Below, one piece after another: positions 1 to 11,240 of a stretch of DNA of 64,000 bases; positions within the stretch are counted from its first letter, which is position 1, and every line of letters starts with the position of its first letter. A program made the position numbers and the translations under genes. The stretch is taken from positions 2,912,208 through 2,976,207 of the forward strand of contig JAADJZ010000001.1 of the NCBI GenBank assembly GCA_011032825.1. Reading direction: 5' to 3'. Below the pieces are notes generated by a model. It did no database searches. It was given only the letters and a program-made list of their open reading frames with translations, and was not told the DNA's origin. This stretch comes from Massariosphaeria phaeospora. Its lineage: Eukaryota; Ascomycota; Dothideomycetes; Pleosporales.

Positions 1-508
1 TTTCTTTTTACTAACAGCTGCGTTAACTTAAGCCCAAAGCTCTAAGACACTCTAACGAATTTTAAGCTTTTAAAACTCTACCGCAAAAAGCTTTTAACGC
101 AGAAACCGCTGTTTCTTAGCAACAGCAGCAAACTTTTTTTTTTAAAAAAAAAAACTACACACTAAGCTAAAAGAAATACAGTCTAAACAAGTTTCTTTAG
201 GCGAAAGAAAACACTTTAGACTTTTTAACAAGCAGCAACGGTAGAGCTTTGCTACAAAGTAATTTATTGCACGAATACGCGCAAGACAAGCGTGCTTACA
301 AATAGTTAACTTTGCAAAAAAAAATACAAAAACTTTAAGCATAGTTAGACTTTAGAACTTGAAAAAATACAAAAAAAAGTTATAACACAACGAGAATTGA
401 GGTTAACTTACTTTTATACAAAAAGGCACTTTTGATGCAAAGCGCAAAAAGAACTAGCACAGCACAGCAGAACAGCTATTAAAACAATATTCTTAAAAAG
501 AGAGATAA
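1..508 (+). mobile_element. 3' end of a gypsy-1 family retrotransposon, RIP-decayed
   Basis: This stretch matches, base for base over long runs, the 3' non-coding end of the complete gypsy element found further right (about 45250-45725), including the run that ends just before the LTR (around 400-508). The element body to the left lies outside the window. No open coding frame survives. Open frames on the opposite strand exist in both copies but only because both are AT-rich copies of the same element. Confidence 0.75.
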
Positions 509-856
509 TGTTACAAACAAAGACAATACTAAGTATTGTAAACTAAGCAACAACGTAAAAGAGTTGTTAAAGCTTGCAAGTTTGCAAAACAAAAGTACAG
601 CAACGCGCAAAGTAGAATTAGGTTAGCAAAAGTTACGTAATGCGCTACGAGTGCTACAAAGCCTTAGTACGTAGCACACTAAGCAATAGTTGCTACGAGC
701 GCTACAAGTGCTACGGCGTAGCAAGACGTAGTAAGCAAAGCAAAACGCTTTTAGCAAAAAATTATAGAACTATATAGATTAGCAAAATTTCTTTTACAAT
801 TTAGATTTTTTGTAGTTAAATTTTTTAAGTACATTTTATACATAGATTAAATCTAT
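509..856 (+). repeat. Truncated 3' LTR of gypsy-1 family
   Basis: Starts with TGTTACAAAC directly after the element body and follows the 502-bp LTR at 39139-39640 for about 348 bases, then diverges after AGGCAA. The last third, including the ACA terminus, is missing, so this LTR is broken. Within it the GCTACGAGTGCTACAAAG-type motif has replaced the GCTTAGCACG-type motif of the other copies. Confidence 0.75.
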
Positions 857-1130
857 AGGCAACTAGTCTAGAGTATATTTCATTTATCTTTTATAGATTT
901 ATTAAATAAAAAGCTATATTAAAGGAGCTAGACTAGCTAGAATTCTCTAGTAATTTTACATATAATTGTATTTATATATTTGCAGCACGTATTAAATTTG
1001 CATTAGTATATCTATAGTATTAGGTAAGATATTAAAAAGTAAAGATTTTGATTTTCGTTTTCTAGTCCGTGCGGATCTAACCTAACTTTAACTCAACCTA
1101 TACCTATTTGCTAGCCTAGCGGTAGTATTC
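857..1130. other. AT-rich spacer with a fragment of the R MITE
   Basis: No gene seen. The part at about 1068-1130 (TAACCTAACTTTAACTC then CCTATTTGCTAGC) resembles one end of the 323-bp R element described at 18049, but it is incomplete. Confidence 0.35.
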
Positions 1131-1550
1131 TTTACTATAGAGCGTACAAAACGCTTTATGTAACGCTAGTTACTTTTTTTAAATACTAAAAAACTTGCTT
1201 TACTTTCTCTATGCTCGCTAAATTTTTTTTTTTCAAAGCGTTTAAGTACAGCTTCTAGCTCTATAGGCTATATGCTAGTAGCTTTAAAAAACTTAAAAAT
1301 CGTTTCTGTCGTAAAGGCAGACTGCTAGGCACTTTAGAATAGTAGAAAGAAGTTTCCTTTCGTAACTAGAATAAGCTTTTAGCTTTTTTGAAAGTAGCTA
1401 GAAAGCTTTTTTGAGTAGCTACTTAAGAGAAGCTTAAAGTAAACAACATTAAGTAGCTAAAGCGTGTAAGTAGAGTAAAGAAAAAATATAGCTAAAAGTA
1501 TACAATAGAAGTTGCAGTAGTTAATAAAGTTCTTTGTAAAGTAACTGCTA
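1131..1550 (-). pseudogene. Fragment of pogo-like transposase, RIP-decayed
   Basis: Similar to the minus-strand relics at about 16480-16860 and 18940-19290: all share the runs CGTACAAAACGCTTTAT and CTATATGCTAGTAGCTTTAAA. In the better preserved copy this region encodes the segment before the C-terminal tail of fungal pogo/Fot transposases. Only this segment is present here, so it is an internally deleted remnant, with stops in every frame. Confidence 0.5.
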
Positions 1551-1552
1551 TA

Positions 1553-1985
1553 ACGTACTTCATAAGTTCGCCGGACACACAGGTTCGCCGGACACTTGTT
1601 TTTACTAAGGAAAATTAATAATCTAAGGCTTAATAACTCTAGATCTACTTAATAGAATTTTCTAAAAATTTAATATGTTATTTCTGTATACATTAACTTT
1701 TTAATTCTAATATTACTAAGCTCTACCTAGTCTAATTCTAGAGATACAAAAAAAACGCTAAAATAATCCCTGTAATTTAGGCTTTCTTTAATAGCTTTTT
1801 AAATACTAAGGCTAGAGCTTAGTAACCTTAGGATCTTAAAGTTTATATAGATGCAGCTTAGTAGTGAAATTTTTAAAGAATTCTATAAAGTAGATCTAGA
1901 GTTATTAAGCCTTAGATTATTGATTTTCCTTAGTAAAAACAAGTGTTCGGCGAACCTGTGTGTCCGGCGAACTCATAAGGTACGT
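1553..1985. mobile_element. MITE M, copy 1 (433 bp, Fot1-type ends, TA duplication)
   Basis: Flanked by TA on both sides. The ends are inverted repeats of about 45 bases starting ACGTACTTCATAAGTTCGCC and holding two GTTCGCCGGACAC blocks. There is no coding capacity. The interior matches copy 2 at 60097-60568 in reverse orientation. The termini match those of the 1.86-kb Fot1-type relic at 28550-30412, so this is most likely a non-autonomous derivative mobilised by that transposase family. Confidence 0.85.
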
Positions 1986-1987
1986 TA

Positions 1988-2540
1988 GTTAATTCTAAGT
2001 AATTTAAGTTATTTTAACCTATACTAGGTGCTAAAAAGAAAGTAGTAAAAAAAAAAGTAGGTAGTAGAAAGAAAGCTTAGCGTAGGTAAGCAACTCGCTT
2101 AGGTAAGCAACTTGCTTAGGTAAGCAACTCGCTTAGGTAAGCAACTCGCTAGAAATCTACGTTAACTTATTACTAACTTCTATTGTTAAGTTGCTGCGAA
2201 AGTTTTAGAAAAAAGCGCGTTAGTAGTAGCTTACAAATACGCATTAATAGTTAATAAAATTGCCTAGCTTCGCACTACTATTGAAGCTGCAACTAAGCGT
2301 AAAAGTTGTAAACAAAAGTACATTTAGAAAAAAAGTATGCTTACGATAGAAGCTAAAGCTAAGTTAGCTATTAAGAAAAGTAGTAGTAAGTAGAAAATAG
2401 TTGCGAAGAAGTTAAGTAGTAATAGTGTAGTAGGTGTAGCACTACAACGACGCTGTAAACGCTACGATAGAATAGAGCATAATACGCGAACCTATAAAGT
2501 AGTTGCTTCTAGTAATTCTAATACTAAATAATACTAGTTG
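1988..2540 (+). pseudogene. C-terminal end of a Fot1-type transposase, RIP-decayed
   Basis: Plus-strand translation, broken by stops, reads as a lysine-rich helical tail followed by RRCKRYDRIEHNTRTYK (about 2448-2500). This resembles the C-terminal C-x2-C...H...C knuckle (consensus ending GHNARTC) of many fungal Fot1-like transposases, with two cysteine positions changed to tyrosine. The catalytic part is absent. The same tail occurs at 30200-30280 in the Fot1-type relic. Assignment rests on this motif. Confidence 0.5.
2083..2150. repeat. 17-bp tandem repeat, 4 copies
   Basis: Unit TAGGTAAGCAACTCGCT; the second copy differs by one C-to-T change. It lies inside the transposase remnant, so it is a local expansion. 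Confidence 0.9.
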
Positions 2541-3192
2541 ATTTAGTATAATCTTGTATAATACAGTATAATCGTAATGTGTACTATGTTTTTTAGTACG
2601 ATTTTAGTAGAGTGCGCTGCTTAGTAGAGTGCGCTGCTTAGTAGTAGATAACGTTAGTAAACTTACACAAAGTTAAAAGAACATTCTCGAATTTACATTG
2701 TAGCAATTTTACAAGCTATATATTCATTCAAATCCCCGGCTCTCTATTAAACAAAGGAAATAATAAATATATAATAATTAACTACTACACTTTGATTACA
2801 AATTGTAAGAGTAAGATTAGAGAAAAGTTGAACTTTGCAGAGAATACGATAGAGTGTTAGCTTGCTTGACATAATGTAAAGTAAATATAAAAGTCTAGTA
2901 TCGTCGGACTGCTATCCAAGCGCGATTATTAGATGTAAACCTAGGTGACGTATTTTAGCCTTGGCTTAGTTTGACCTTAGCTGCATCTTAGGGTCAAGGG
3001 TAACAATGACATGTAGGTTGACGCAGGCACGCCCAGTGTGGCCTCGGCGAAGCTGCTCCTCCGCTCTTGCACTCTCACTCCTGTATGACGGCTGCCACAT
3101 TCTAGCAGATCCCAATATCGTCCACTGGCTCTACGCCGACGTTTTCATTGCTTCCTTGAGCGCTACTCGATCTGAGTGACCCTTGAACATGG
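2541..3192. other. Gene-free transition from AT-rich to GC-balanced DNA
   Basis: At 2605-2644 a 17-bp unit (TAGTAGAGTGCGCTGCT) is repeated twice plus a partial copy. From about 2900-2960 the base composition changes abruptly to GC-balanced and stop density falls. The remainder up to 3192 is the 3' flank of the NLR-type gene; no separate gene or clear polyadenylation signal was recognised. Confidence 0.5.
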
Positions 3193-6100
3193 TCAACGTC
3201 TCGGAATCGCCATGGATGTGATGAGCATCGCTCCCAAAGTAAGTACCCAAGCTGACACGGCAAATGCGCCTTGTATGTCGTCCTTCTTCACCGACCAAAT
3301 GATGCCAAACAATAGACTAAAGGAGCACATGACGAAGAAGCAGCAGTAGAGAGTAGGCCAATGCCAATCTTCCTCTATATGCAGGCCCCACCCACGTTCC
3401 TGTGCCTCGGGCGTAGCTTTCAGTACTCCGCAAATCCGCTTCGGAAGTTGATTGAGCGTTGTCTTTTGAGCCCGATTGATACTGCTCGGATCAATAAAGT
3501 CGCTCGTCAGCATCCTGGGCCCCAGGACCGGTACTACACGTGGGTGTAGCTGCACTGTGGGTGCCGGACTGCATTCGTACTCCCTATCAGGTCCGACGCT
3601 TTCTTTTGGTGGAATGCACAGACAGAATCCTCCCATTGATGGGTCAAAGTGCTCATGCGTTGTGGTCTTGCAGATGTCATCGTGCTTGAATACGGTTGTG
3701 GCGTTGCTCAGATTGACGTTGAACTAGCTGGCCGTAAGCAAGGCAATGCTCCGTAAGTGCAAAACAAACTTACATGAGCTAGCGACACCATCCCGATACT
3801 TCGCACGGTGAACCACCGGTAATTGGTGAAGTACTGATTGTGCAGATAGTCAAAGAGCTCGAAGTCGCTCTTGATGTTTCGAATCACATCCTGCTTCAAT
3901 ATCGACTTGGATCGTCCATCGTCAATGCATAGAAGCAGTCGAATCTGCTCTTCTGTCGCGCAATCTCCTTCGACCTGTTCTGACTTTGTAATTGGAGCTT
4001 GCACATTATTGATCATCTCCACTCCTCCTGGGCCCTGCTCGGTGTCTGCGCGCGGCTCTTGTCGATTTCGACCTCGGAACACACTGAAAATGAAGCGAAT
4101 GAAGCCGGAGCCAGATTCGCTTCCAAATTCGAAGCGCGATGGAGTTTTGTACCGCTTCTCCAAGAGTTTTTCTAGTGCAGTTGCGGCACCAAATCCAACT
4201 TCGACAAAGTCATCATATCTGCGTCTGCCACCCTATGGCGCATGTTAGCTCGCCGTTGAGCCGGCAATGCTGGGCCTTACAGATATCCAACGCACACGTG
4301 TTTTCCCTTCTGGTAGCGGGAGCTCGAAGTTTGGCTGGGGTATGTATCGCAGAACTTGCTCAACAAGCAACGGTAAAGTAAGTGGAAGCGTTATCGCAGA
4401 AGTATGCACCAAATTGTTGACTTGGAGAGGAAAGATTTTGTCTTCCTTAGATGTTAGGGATGCAACTTTCTCTTCGGACTCGATATCGGTCGGTTTACTC
4501 CCGCCCTTCTGCGAAAAAGTTGGAGGCGCATCATCGTTGATATTTGGCGCCGTAAGCTCAACGGAAAATTCGTCCTGCGCATCTCGAACAAACACGTCTT
4601 CGATAGACTGTGATTGTTTCTCTGGAATGGATGATTGTTCGCCTACTTCTTCCTCGGAATTTCTAATAGGCTCCGCCGGCTGTGAATCAACCTGCGAGAT
4701 TGGTGTGTCGAGATCCAGCCATTGCTGGAGCTTCTTCTGGTATAATTTGATTGGTCGTCCGGACATGAGAAAACGGACAGTCTCCTCTAAATTTTCCAGC
4801 TTCTGATCTCTGGTCGTTATATCCGCTTCTCCATCACTTATTGAATCGCTAGTCTCCTCGATCTCTTCGTCTTCAGCGACGGAATGACCCTCTGGCGGTT
4901 CTGCGGGATTGAAATGTACTGCGGAGTTGATTTCGCCCAAGAACCGATTCAACGTCATCTTCTTGTCCTCTATCACCTGAAGCTGTTGCTGGAGTCGAAG
5001 GTCCTTGTTGGGATCCAGTTCATTGCATATTGCGACTGAGACGAGTCTCCTCCCGGAGCTTCTCGCCAGGAATCGGACGAGTAAGGACTCGGAAGGCAGG
5101 TGATGTTCTTTCTTAACATGTACTGAAAGGTCCTGCAGTAATCGCGCATTATTGCGAAGAAACCGATCGGCGCCTACAATTTCTATGGCCTTACTATACG
5201 TACGAGATAGGTCTTCCTCCCCTAATAATGCCTTTGCGATCACATCTGTTGCGGCATCCTGGTATTCCACCAAGGTGGCACTGGAGTCAGCATCTGATGC
5301 GTCTCTTTCCGAGATCAATGACGCAACATCCCAACTATTGTTTTCCAGGTCCTTGGGGAGTGGTGTACGATGTTCATACATGTTGAATGTCGATAACCCG
5401 AGAGTTTTACCAGCCGTTCCGACCAAAGTACCATCTGTCGAAAAAGTGTCGTTGCGCGTTTTATGCGGCCCTGAATCCGTAGGAACACCCTCATCATCGT
5501 CTATTGACTCAAAGGGAAGACTTTGAAGCTGCTGAGCTATAAGCAAGTGCGTACCCGGGTTGAAGTAAGAGCTTATACGCTCAAAGTACTCTTGCGTGGT
5601 GTAGTGTACGAGACGGATAACTGCGCTCTCTTGATCGACTACGACAAGACCAGCGCATACGGACACTAGGTCTTCCACGTCGGGTTTGTTTTCTAGATCA
5701 AGTTCTGCTTCGTCAGACTCGACTGCTAAGCTACAGCATATCTCAGCAGTAGTGAGCGGTCGCTTCGCGAATGTGATCCACGAAAGAACGTGTTTCGCTA
5801 GTCTAGAATGACCAGCTTGCTGGCCTTCGATCCTCTCTAGCGCTTCACGATACGCACCATTGAGCGCAGCTGCACCCTTCGAGAGTGTAGCAAGAGTTTG
5901 TTTCACTTCTTTTGCTGTCGTTTTGTCTGATAGGGAATCTATGTGTAGACGAGCAAGAAGAAACCTTAAGTATGTAAGCTTAAATTACTGCATGTAACAA
6001 GAAGCGACCTACATGCCGTTGACAGCCTCTACTACTTTTTCCTGCACCAAATCTTGCATGGCTTTGTTTCGCTGGACACATCTAGGCAGCCGGCAAATCT

Positions 6101-8114
6101 GGCTAACCACGAACTGCCTAACGTCCTCATTGCTAGCCTTAACTTCCAGCCTAGTTGCTGGCCGGAAAGCGTCCTCAACATCTGGTACAAAACGCGAGGT
6201 AGCTGTCAGTCGTACATCTGCTTCCTTCTGCAGTGCAAAGAGCTTGGATAATAGCTGGCGACGTGTTTCGCGCTGACATTCGTCTAATGCATCGACGACA
6301 ATGAAGACGTAGGGGTACTGTGCAACTACGTCTTGGATAGCGCTGAATGTATCGTCGAGCGATGGCCTGGTTCCGCGGCTAGCGTGTTTGTGATGCAACT
6401 GTTCTACAGGACCGAGCGCTGACGGTCGGCCCTGACCTAGCTGCTTGAGGATAGCTGCAAGTATGCTAGCAGTATCTTGATCTGCTTGGGATTTGTAGTT
6501 ACAGTAGACATACGCGACTCCATATGCACTATTCTGCGCTGAGTTCAGAAGATGGTCGATTACAATAGCTGCAACCATGGTCTTGCCAGCTCCTGGGATT
6601 CCTGGGCAGAAGAGAGTAGCCTTAGTCTCGCTAAACCATCGCGCTACTTCAGGTGCATCCAGGAACCATTGGCCTGTCCCTTCCTGTCTGCGCTTTATAA
6701 TATCTGATTGTTGAGCGGGATAGTCGCTAGACGATATCCATTCTAGAAGAACGCGTTGACTAGCCGTGACTTGCTCGTGCTGGACCTTATCGACAGTAGA
6801 TTGGATAGCCGCTACGTGCGTCCGGATCGAGTCGGTATCCTCTTTGATAGCTTGGGAGATTTTGCTTGTGCATATAAGCTTAGTTGCGTGCGTACAAGCT
6901 TAGTTGCTGTACAGTGCTAGTGCAGTAACTTACAAGTGATCTATTTGTAATGCAATCTCTATTAGCGTCTTGAGCCACTCTATCCGAGCCAAAATAGCAC
7001 CTACTTCTTCTTTCTTGAACTTCCAGATCAATGTATTCTTCAGTCGACCTTCGTAATCTACTGCTTTGCTATAGAGAACACATTCTGCAACGAGATAGAG
7101 ATACTACTAACCTTCAGGGTCCATCTTCTTTACGTCTCCTGGCTGAATCCTGCATAGTAGCTCTCTCGTAAACGCGGCTGCGTTGCCAGCTGCATATGAC
7201 CTCCACATGTCGCTCTTGTGCGAATCGGCATAGTCGGAGATGCCGCGGATGACCAGGCATCGTCTGTTGGCGTCGATGCCTGCCGCTTCCATCTCCACGC
7301 AGAGCGCCCCGTCGCACCGTGTCCTGATCTCATCCCTCAGCTTGCCGTCTTGGATTACTGCGTTGCCGGTGGCGATGCGCCCTCGGTGGAACACGAGCGT
7401 CTGCTGCTCTTCCTCGCTGCGTTGCGGACGCTGGACGAGCTCGCTTGAGTCACACGTTGTGCACGTGGACCTGTAGTCGCTGGCGTGACGGTACGCAGCC
7501 TTGAAGAGCTTGTCGTGTTTGAGCCTAGGGCGTACGAACTTCCTCTTTGCTTTTGAGCGTTGCAGCCTCGCAAGCTGATCGATGAACGTTGTTTGACCTA
7601 GCTCGTTATCTACCACGAGCATACTGAGCGCGTTGGTCAGCCTCCAGTCTGGGTTACGTATCGTGTCTATCATCTCAAACTGTCCGTCGCCCTTCGATCT
7701 GCCCCGGTCGTGGTAGATGCAGGCGGGCTTCCCGTCGCCTGGCCATCCTACCACCACGTCGCCGAGGTGAACGTTCTCGAGAGCATCTTCGGACACTTCT
7801 GGGCTAGGAATGCCACCTCCAATGCCCACCAGTACCGCCATGCGGATGTTGGGAAACGTCTTGAACATAGACCCTGTCAAGCGCCCCGCGTTGACGTTGC
7901 CCGTCTCGCCTGGCGGACAGGTCGCGACCACAACCGCATGTCCGTTGATGGTGCCGCAGATGTATGTGTTCTCGTCGTAGTGCGTGTCGTACGGCGGGGT
8001 GGGGTGCTCCTTATCCAGCATCAGCCGCGCCGGCAGGAACTCGATGTCCACAACCGGGCAGATCCACGCAATGTGGTAGTCGGCGCAGCTAGTGGGCTTG
8101 GTGCTAGATGCCAT
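3193..8114 (-). CDS. PNP_UDP-NACHT NLR-like protein with a membrane-anchored C-terminal module
   Basis: Predicted STAND NTPase of the fungal NLR class. My exon model (minus strand): 8114-7112, 7084-6934, 6864-6013, 5964-4281, 4232-3774, 3723-3193; it sums to 4680 nt, 1559 residues, in frame throughout. Residues about 1-330 look like a nucleoside phosphorylase fold (VLVGIGGGIPSP, then VEMEAAG and RGISDYADS near the end), as in other fungal NLR N-termini. A helical linker (about 340-470) precedes NACHT: Walker A GIPGAGKT near 474-481, Walker B VFIVVDALDE near 572-581. The winged-helix-like part ends with VHYTTQEYFERI (about 790). Instead of ankyrin, TPR or WD repeats, about 750 residues follow that resemble another fungal family: a helical RFLRNNARLL block, RVRW next to RRRYDDF, an EYEC/PKR stretch, and two C-terminal membrane segments (LYCCFFVMC..., FAVSAWVL...). 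Introns are 48-69 nt with GT-AG ends except a doubtful 27-nt first intron. No RIP-type stops in coding exons. The C-terminal family is recalled by pattern, not named. Confidence 0.8.
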
Positions 8115-8700
8115 TCTCGAAGACTGTAGATTGAACAGGCGACGATAGTTGTAGAAGTAGGCTGCTCCAGCGAAGGTAAGTACAGCAGAAAGACATTGGC
8201 GCCTCAGCCTGGCCGTCTTAGCCTGGCCGTCTCAGCCTGGCCACTCGCGTGCTGCAGTGACCCATGGCGGCCTATGAGAGACGCTGTTCGGCGCGCGGTG
8301 AGGGTCGTTCTGGCGCGACGCTGGGGGCGCAGCGTACCGTATCTGACGGCTGCTGCGCTACAGCAGTGCTGCGGCCCCGCTGCGCCCCGTTGGTCATTTG
8401 CTGGGAGCGGCAGCCTCAGGCATCATGCACCTGTACCGGGCATCGACCGGTGAGCTCGCCAGCAAGCAGCGTGCACGTCGCAGTCGGCGACGCCGAGCCC
8501 GCTTGGAGCAGCGCCTGTAATGCCAAAGATTTCTTTCCTCTAGCTTTGGGATAATGGCGATTTCAGCTGCTTATGCTGCTGTTTTGTCAGTATTTGTGTC
8601 TCATGTGCCAATAAACGCGGAGGGAACACAAGTGTGAATGGTCACCTATGTGTTGCGCAAATGTAGGGCTATGGGATGCAATGAACAACAAACAAAGCTA
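8115..8700. other. Upstream region of the NLR-type gene
   Basis: GC-rich and without a supported gene; open frames here are short and unlike known proteins. It holds the 14-bp repeat at 8206. It should contain the promoter of the gene starting at 8114, but no element is recognisable with confidence. It ends at the TA target site of the pogo element. Confidence 0.4.
8206..8244. repeat. 14-bp direct repeat upstream of the NLR-type gene
   Basis: AGCCTGGCCGTCTT, AGCCTGGCCGTCTC and a third partial copy AGCCTGGCCA follow each other about 100 bp upstream of the start codon at 8114. They could be regulator sites or simple expansion; the sequence alone cannot decide. Confidence 0.6.
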
Positions 8701-8795
8701 CTCGGGCCCAAAAGGTTTCTCCGAAAAATCTCAAGAGATTGCCCGTGCGTAGCACGGGCCTATCCCCCCAATAGAAATGATCCCCCCAATGCAAA
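8701..8795 (+). repeat. Left terminal inverted repeat of the pogo element
   Basis: 95 bases, matching the reverse complement of 11241-11335 with one mismatch (CCCCCC versus CCCTCC). Contains an internal palindrome GCCCGTGCGTAGCACGGGC. Confidence 0.95.
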
Positions 8796-8874
8796 TAGTA
8801 CACTGCAGTCTCAATTTGTTAGCTAGCCACGCGTAATTCAGACATTGTAAACCCGTAGAATTAATCTATACACA

Positions 8875-11163
8875 TTATTGAAGGCCCCAGTCATTTTGCG
8901 CATTATTAGGCGAGGCGTGGGTTGCGTCGCTGCCTTCAGCGTCGGATGAGGCCTCATCAGAGACCTCATCCAGCAACTCTGTAGGGGCAGGTTGAGACTC
9001 GTTTTTGACGCTTTGTGAACGAGATTGCTGAGCCAGCAGTGAGTCCTCTTCCTCTGCTCTCCTCTGGCTGTCTTGCTCCTCTCGTAGTTGATTTTCTGCC
9101 TGTAGTTTCGCGATGACGAGTTTGTTGTACGGGTCAATCAGGCAACGCACCTGGCCAGCCACGTCAATAGCTAGCGTCAACTCGTCGGTTACTTTGCGCC
9201 TATATTTGAGGCTGCTCGGCTGCTGTATATACTCCAATTTGCTCGCTGCTATAGTGTTGTAGCGCTCGTCGTCAAGGGGGTGTACCCAGCGGGCGACGTT
9301 GCGGTAGGCTACAACCTTTGCCTTTCTTCGATTGACGTACTTTCTGCCCCAGTTCCTCACAGGAGGCAGTACCTTGAGGTATTTGTTAAGTAAAACTGTA
9401 ATTTGGCGAAGTTGTTTAGCTGTAACGTCTCGTACAGCGCGAGCAGCGTCGTTGACGACCCGCTGCTGTACCATCGCGCGCGCGTCTTGGGCGTAGATTG
9501 GGCCACCCTTGACGTCAAGCGCACGCCGTTTTCGGCGCCGGCGCTCATCTTTAGCAGTCACAGCTGCTTCTGTTTTACGCAGCTCTCGCTGCAGGCCACC
9601 CGCCGCGCGAGCGAGCGCTGAGACGCCCCGCTGGTGTTTGATAACGCTGGCAGCAACCTCTCGAGGGAGGTGTTGACGCAGCACAGCTTGGACGAAAGGC
9701 TCCTGCGCCTGTATTTGGCGTACAGTCTTTGGCGTGCGCCAGGCGGCGTCCCCTAGCTCTGGCTCTGCTAGCTCTGGCGTTGTAGGCGTGTAGGCGCGGC
9801 GGACGAGCTGCGCCTGTTGTAGGTCAATCTTGACGTGGTTGTAGCGCCGGATGGGCGCGCGAGATGGCTCGCGAGATGGCGACGAGCCAACCTTTGGCGG
9901 CGAGGAGAGTACTATAGGCGTTGTAGAGCGTACAGGTAGCGGAGGCGTAGGCGAGCGCTCGTCGTCGCTAGAGTTGCAGTTTTCTAGTAGCTTCAATTGA
10001 CGAAGTACAATATCAGGTTTGAACAGCGCAAGCCCTGTACGTTGCCAACCGCTTAGTATAGTGCTGCGGGTGAACGTGAGACGTCGGATCTCTGCTACAG
10101 TCGCTAGAAAGTCAGCTTTGCTTATATCTTTAGACCCAGCGCGAGCAGCCCAGTCAAGCTGGCGACCGTGATACCATTTGAGTGGTTGAAAACAGCCAAC
10201 GTCAAGTGGCTGCAACATGTGAGTCGTGTGAGGTGGCAGCGAGTATAGCAGAATACGATTATCCTCAGCGTATTGAGCAAACTCTCTCGTCTCATGAGAT
10301 CCGTGGCCATCAACGAGTAGTAGCCGCCATACGCCTTGCTGTCGCCTAGCTGTCATCTTATCAAAGTGTTTGAGCTAGTCAAGCGCTATCCGATCGTTGC
10401 TGTAACCGCTGTCGCTAACGTCAATAAAGTAGTCTTCAGGCAAGTTAGGTATCCAGTGCTCTATTACTGTAGTTGCTTTGATAATAACTAGAGGCGTTAT
10501 TGCCTCGCCGTCAGCGCTTACGCACTCTACGAGAGTCATCAACTCGCGGTTGTTAGCGTTAGGTATAAAAATCTGGCGCCCATATCGGCTGTAAACGTAC
10601 TGGCTGGTTGCGACGCCAATCCGGCAGCCAGTTTCGTCTATATTGTACGTATCGCGAGGCAACACGCCCAGGCGTTTAATGTGGCTCTCTAAAGTCGTGA
10701 ACCAGGCGCGCAGCGCCTCTGGTTGCTGGGCGAGTTTTCTCGCTATCTCCATTGGCTTTGCCTTGACGCGCTTGTATTTTGGGTGCCTCTGTAGCCAGCG
10801 GCGCGCCCAATGTTTGCCCAACGGCGGAGGGGCCTCATCAACTCCCAAATACGACTCTTGAAGTATTAGGTTTGCCTGCTGCTCAACCTGCACCCGGTGT
10901 ATCCCCAAACCGATGGCGTCAATCGAGTCGATAAAGCGCACGAGAGCGAGATCTTGGGCAGGCGACAGCAGCTGAGTTGCCTCACAATCAGATCGCGTTG
11001 GGAGCTTGAGATAGGCACAGCGCAAGCAAGCGTAAGGGAGGTTATGGACTGTAAGGTACGATTTGAGGTTGGGCGCTGTGTAGGTGCGAAGGTGCGACGC
11101 GTGCAGCTGCAAATCTACCGCCTCTCTGGCGTATTTTTTCGCGTTAGCAGGGTTGCGAGGCAT
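8875..11163 (-). pseudogene. pogo/Fot1-family DDE transposase with one premature TAG
   Basis: From the ATG at 11163 the frame runs 763 codons to the stop at 8875 with one interruption, a TAG at codon 263 (10375-10377). Residues about 1-145 are the DNA-binding part; KHWARRWLQRHP near 117-127 is typical of the CENP-B/Tc5-type helix-turn-helix. The DDE core is complete: D176 in NIDETG, D285 in LLVDGHGSH and D321 in QPLDVGCF, giving 35 residues between the second and third D. A long basic, coiled-coil-like tail follows. The stop stands where relatives have tryptophan (ALD-W-L), and the plus-strand change is CCA to CTA, the preferred RIP context. Without readthrough, only a 262-residue N-terminal fragment lacking two catalytic residues would be made, so this copy is probably not autonomous. 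Confidence 0.9.
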
Positions 11164-11240
11164 GTTTAAAAGATTTCTACCGCTTTAGAAATTAATTATA
11201 TAGCGTTGTGGCGGGTGTTGATTTATATGGAAGTATTTTG

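Noticed and set aside
142..342. 66-codon minus-strand open frame, with similar frames at 45342-45589
   Set aside because: Both are antisense to the 3' end of gypsy-1 copies; similarity reflects the shared element, not a gene.
4267..4806. Plus-strand open frames inside 3.3-8.1 kb
   Set aside because: Opposite-strand shadows of the NLR-type gene; codon pattern and domain content support the minus strand only.
8196..8554. Short GC-rich open frames upstream of the NLR-type gene
   Set aside because: No homology, overlapping frames, and low-complexity repeats; likely promoter sequence.
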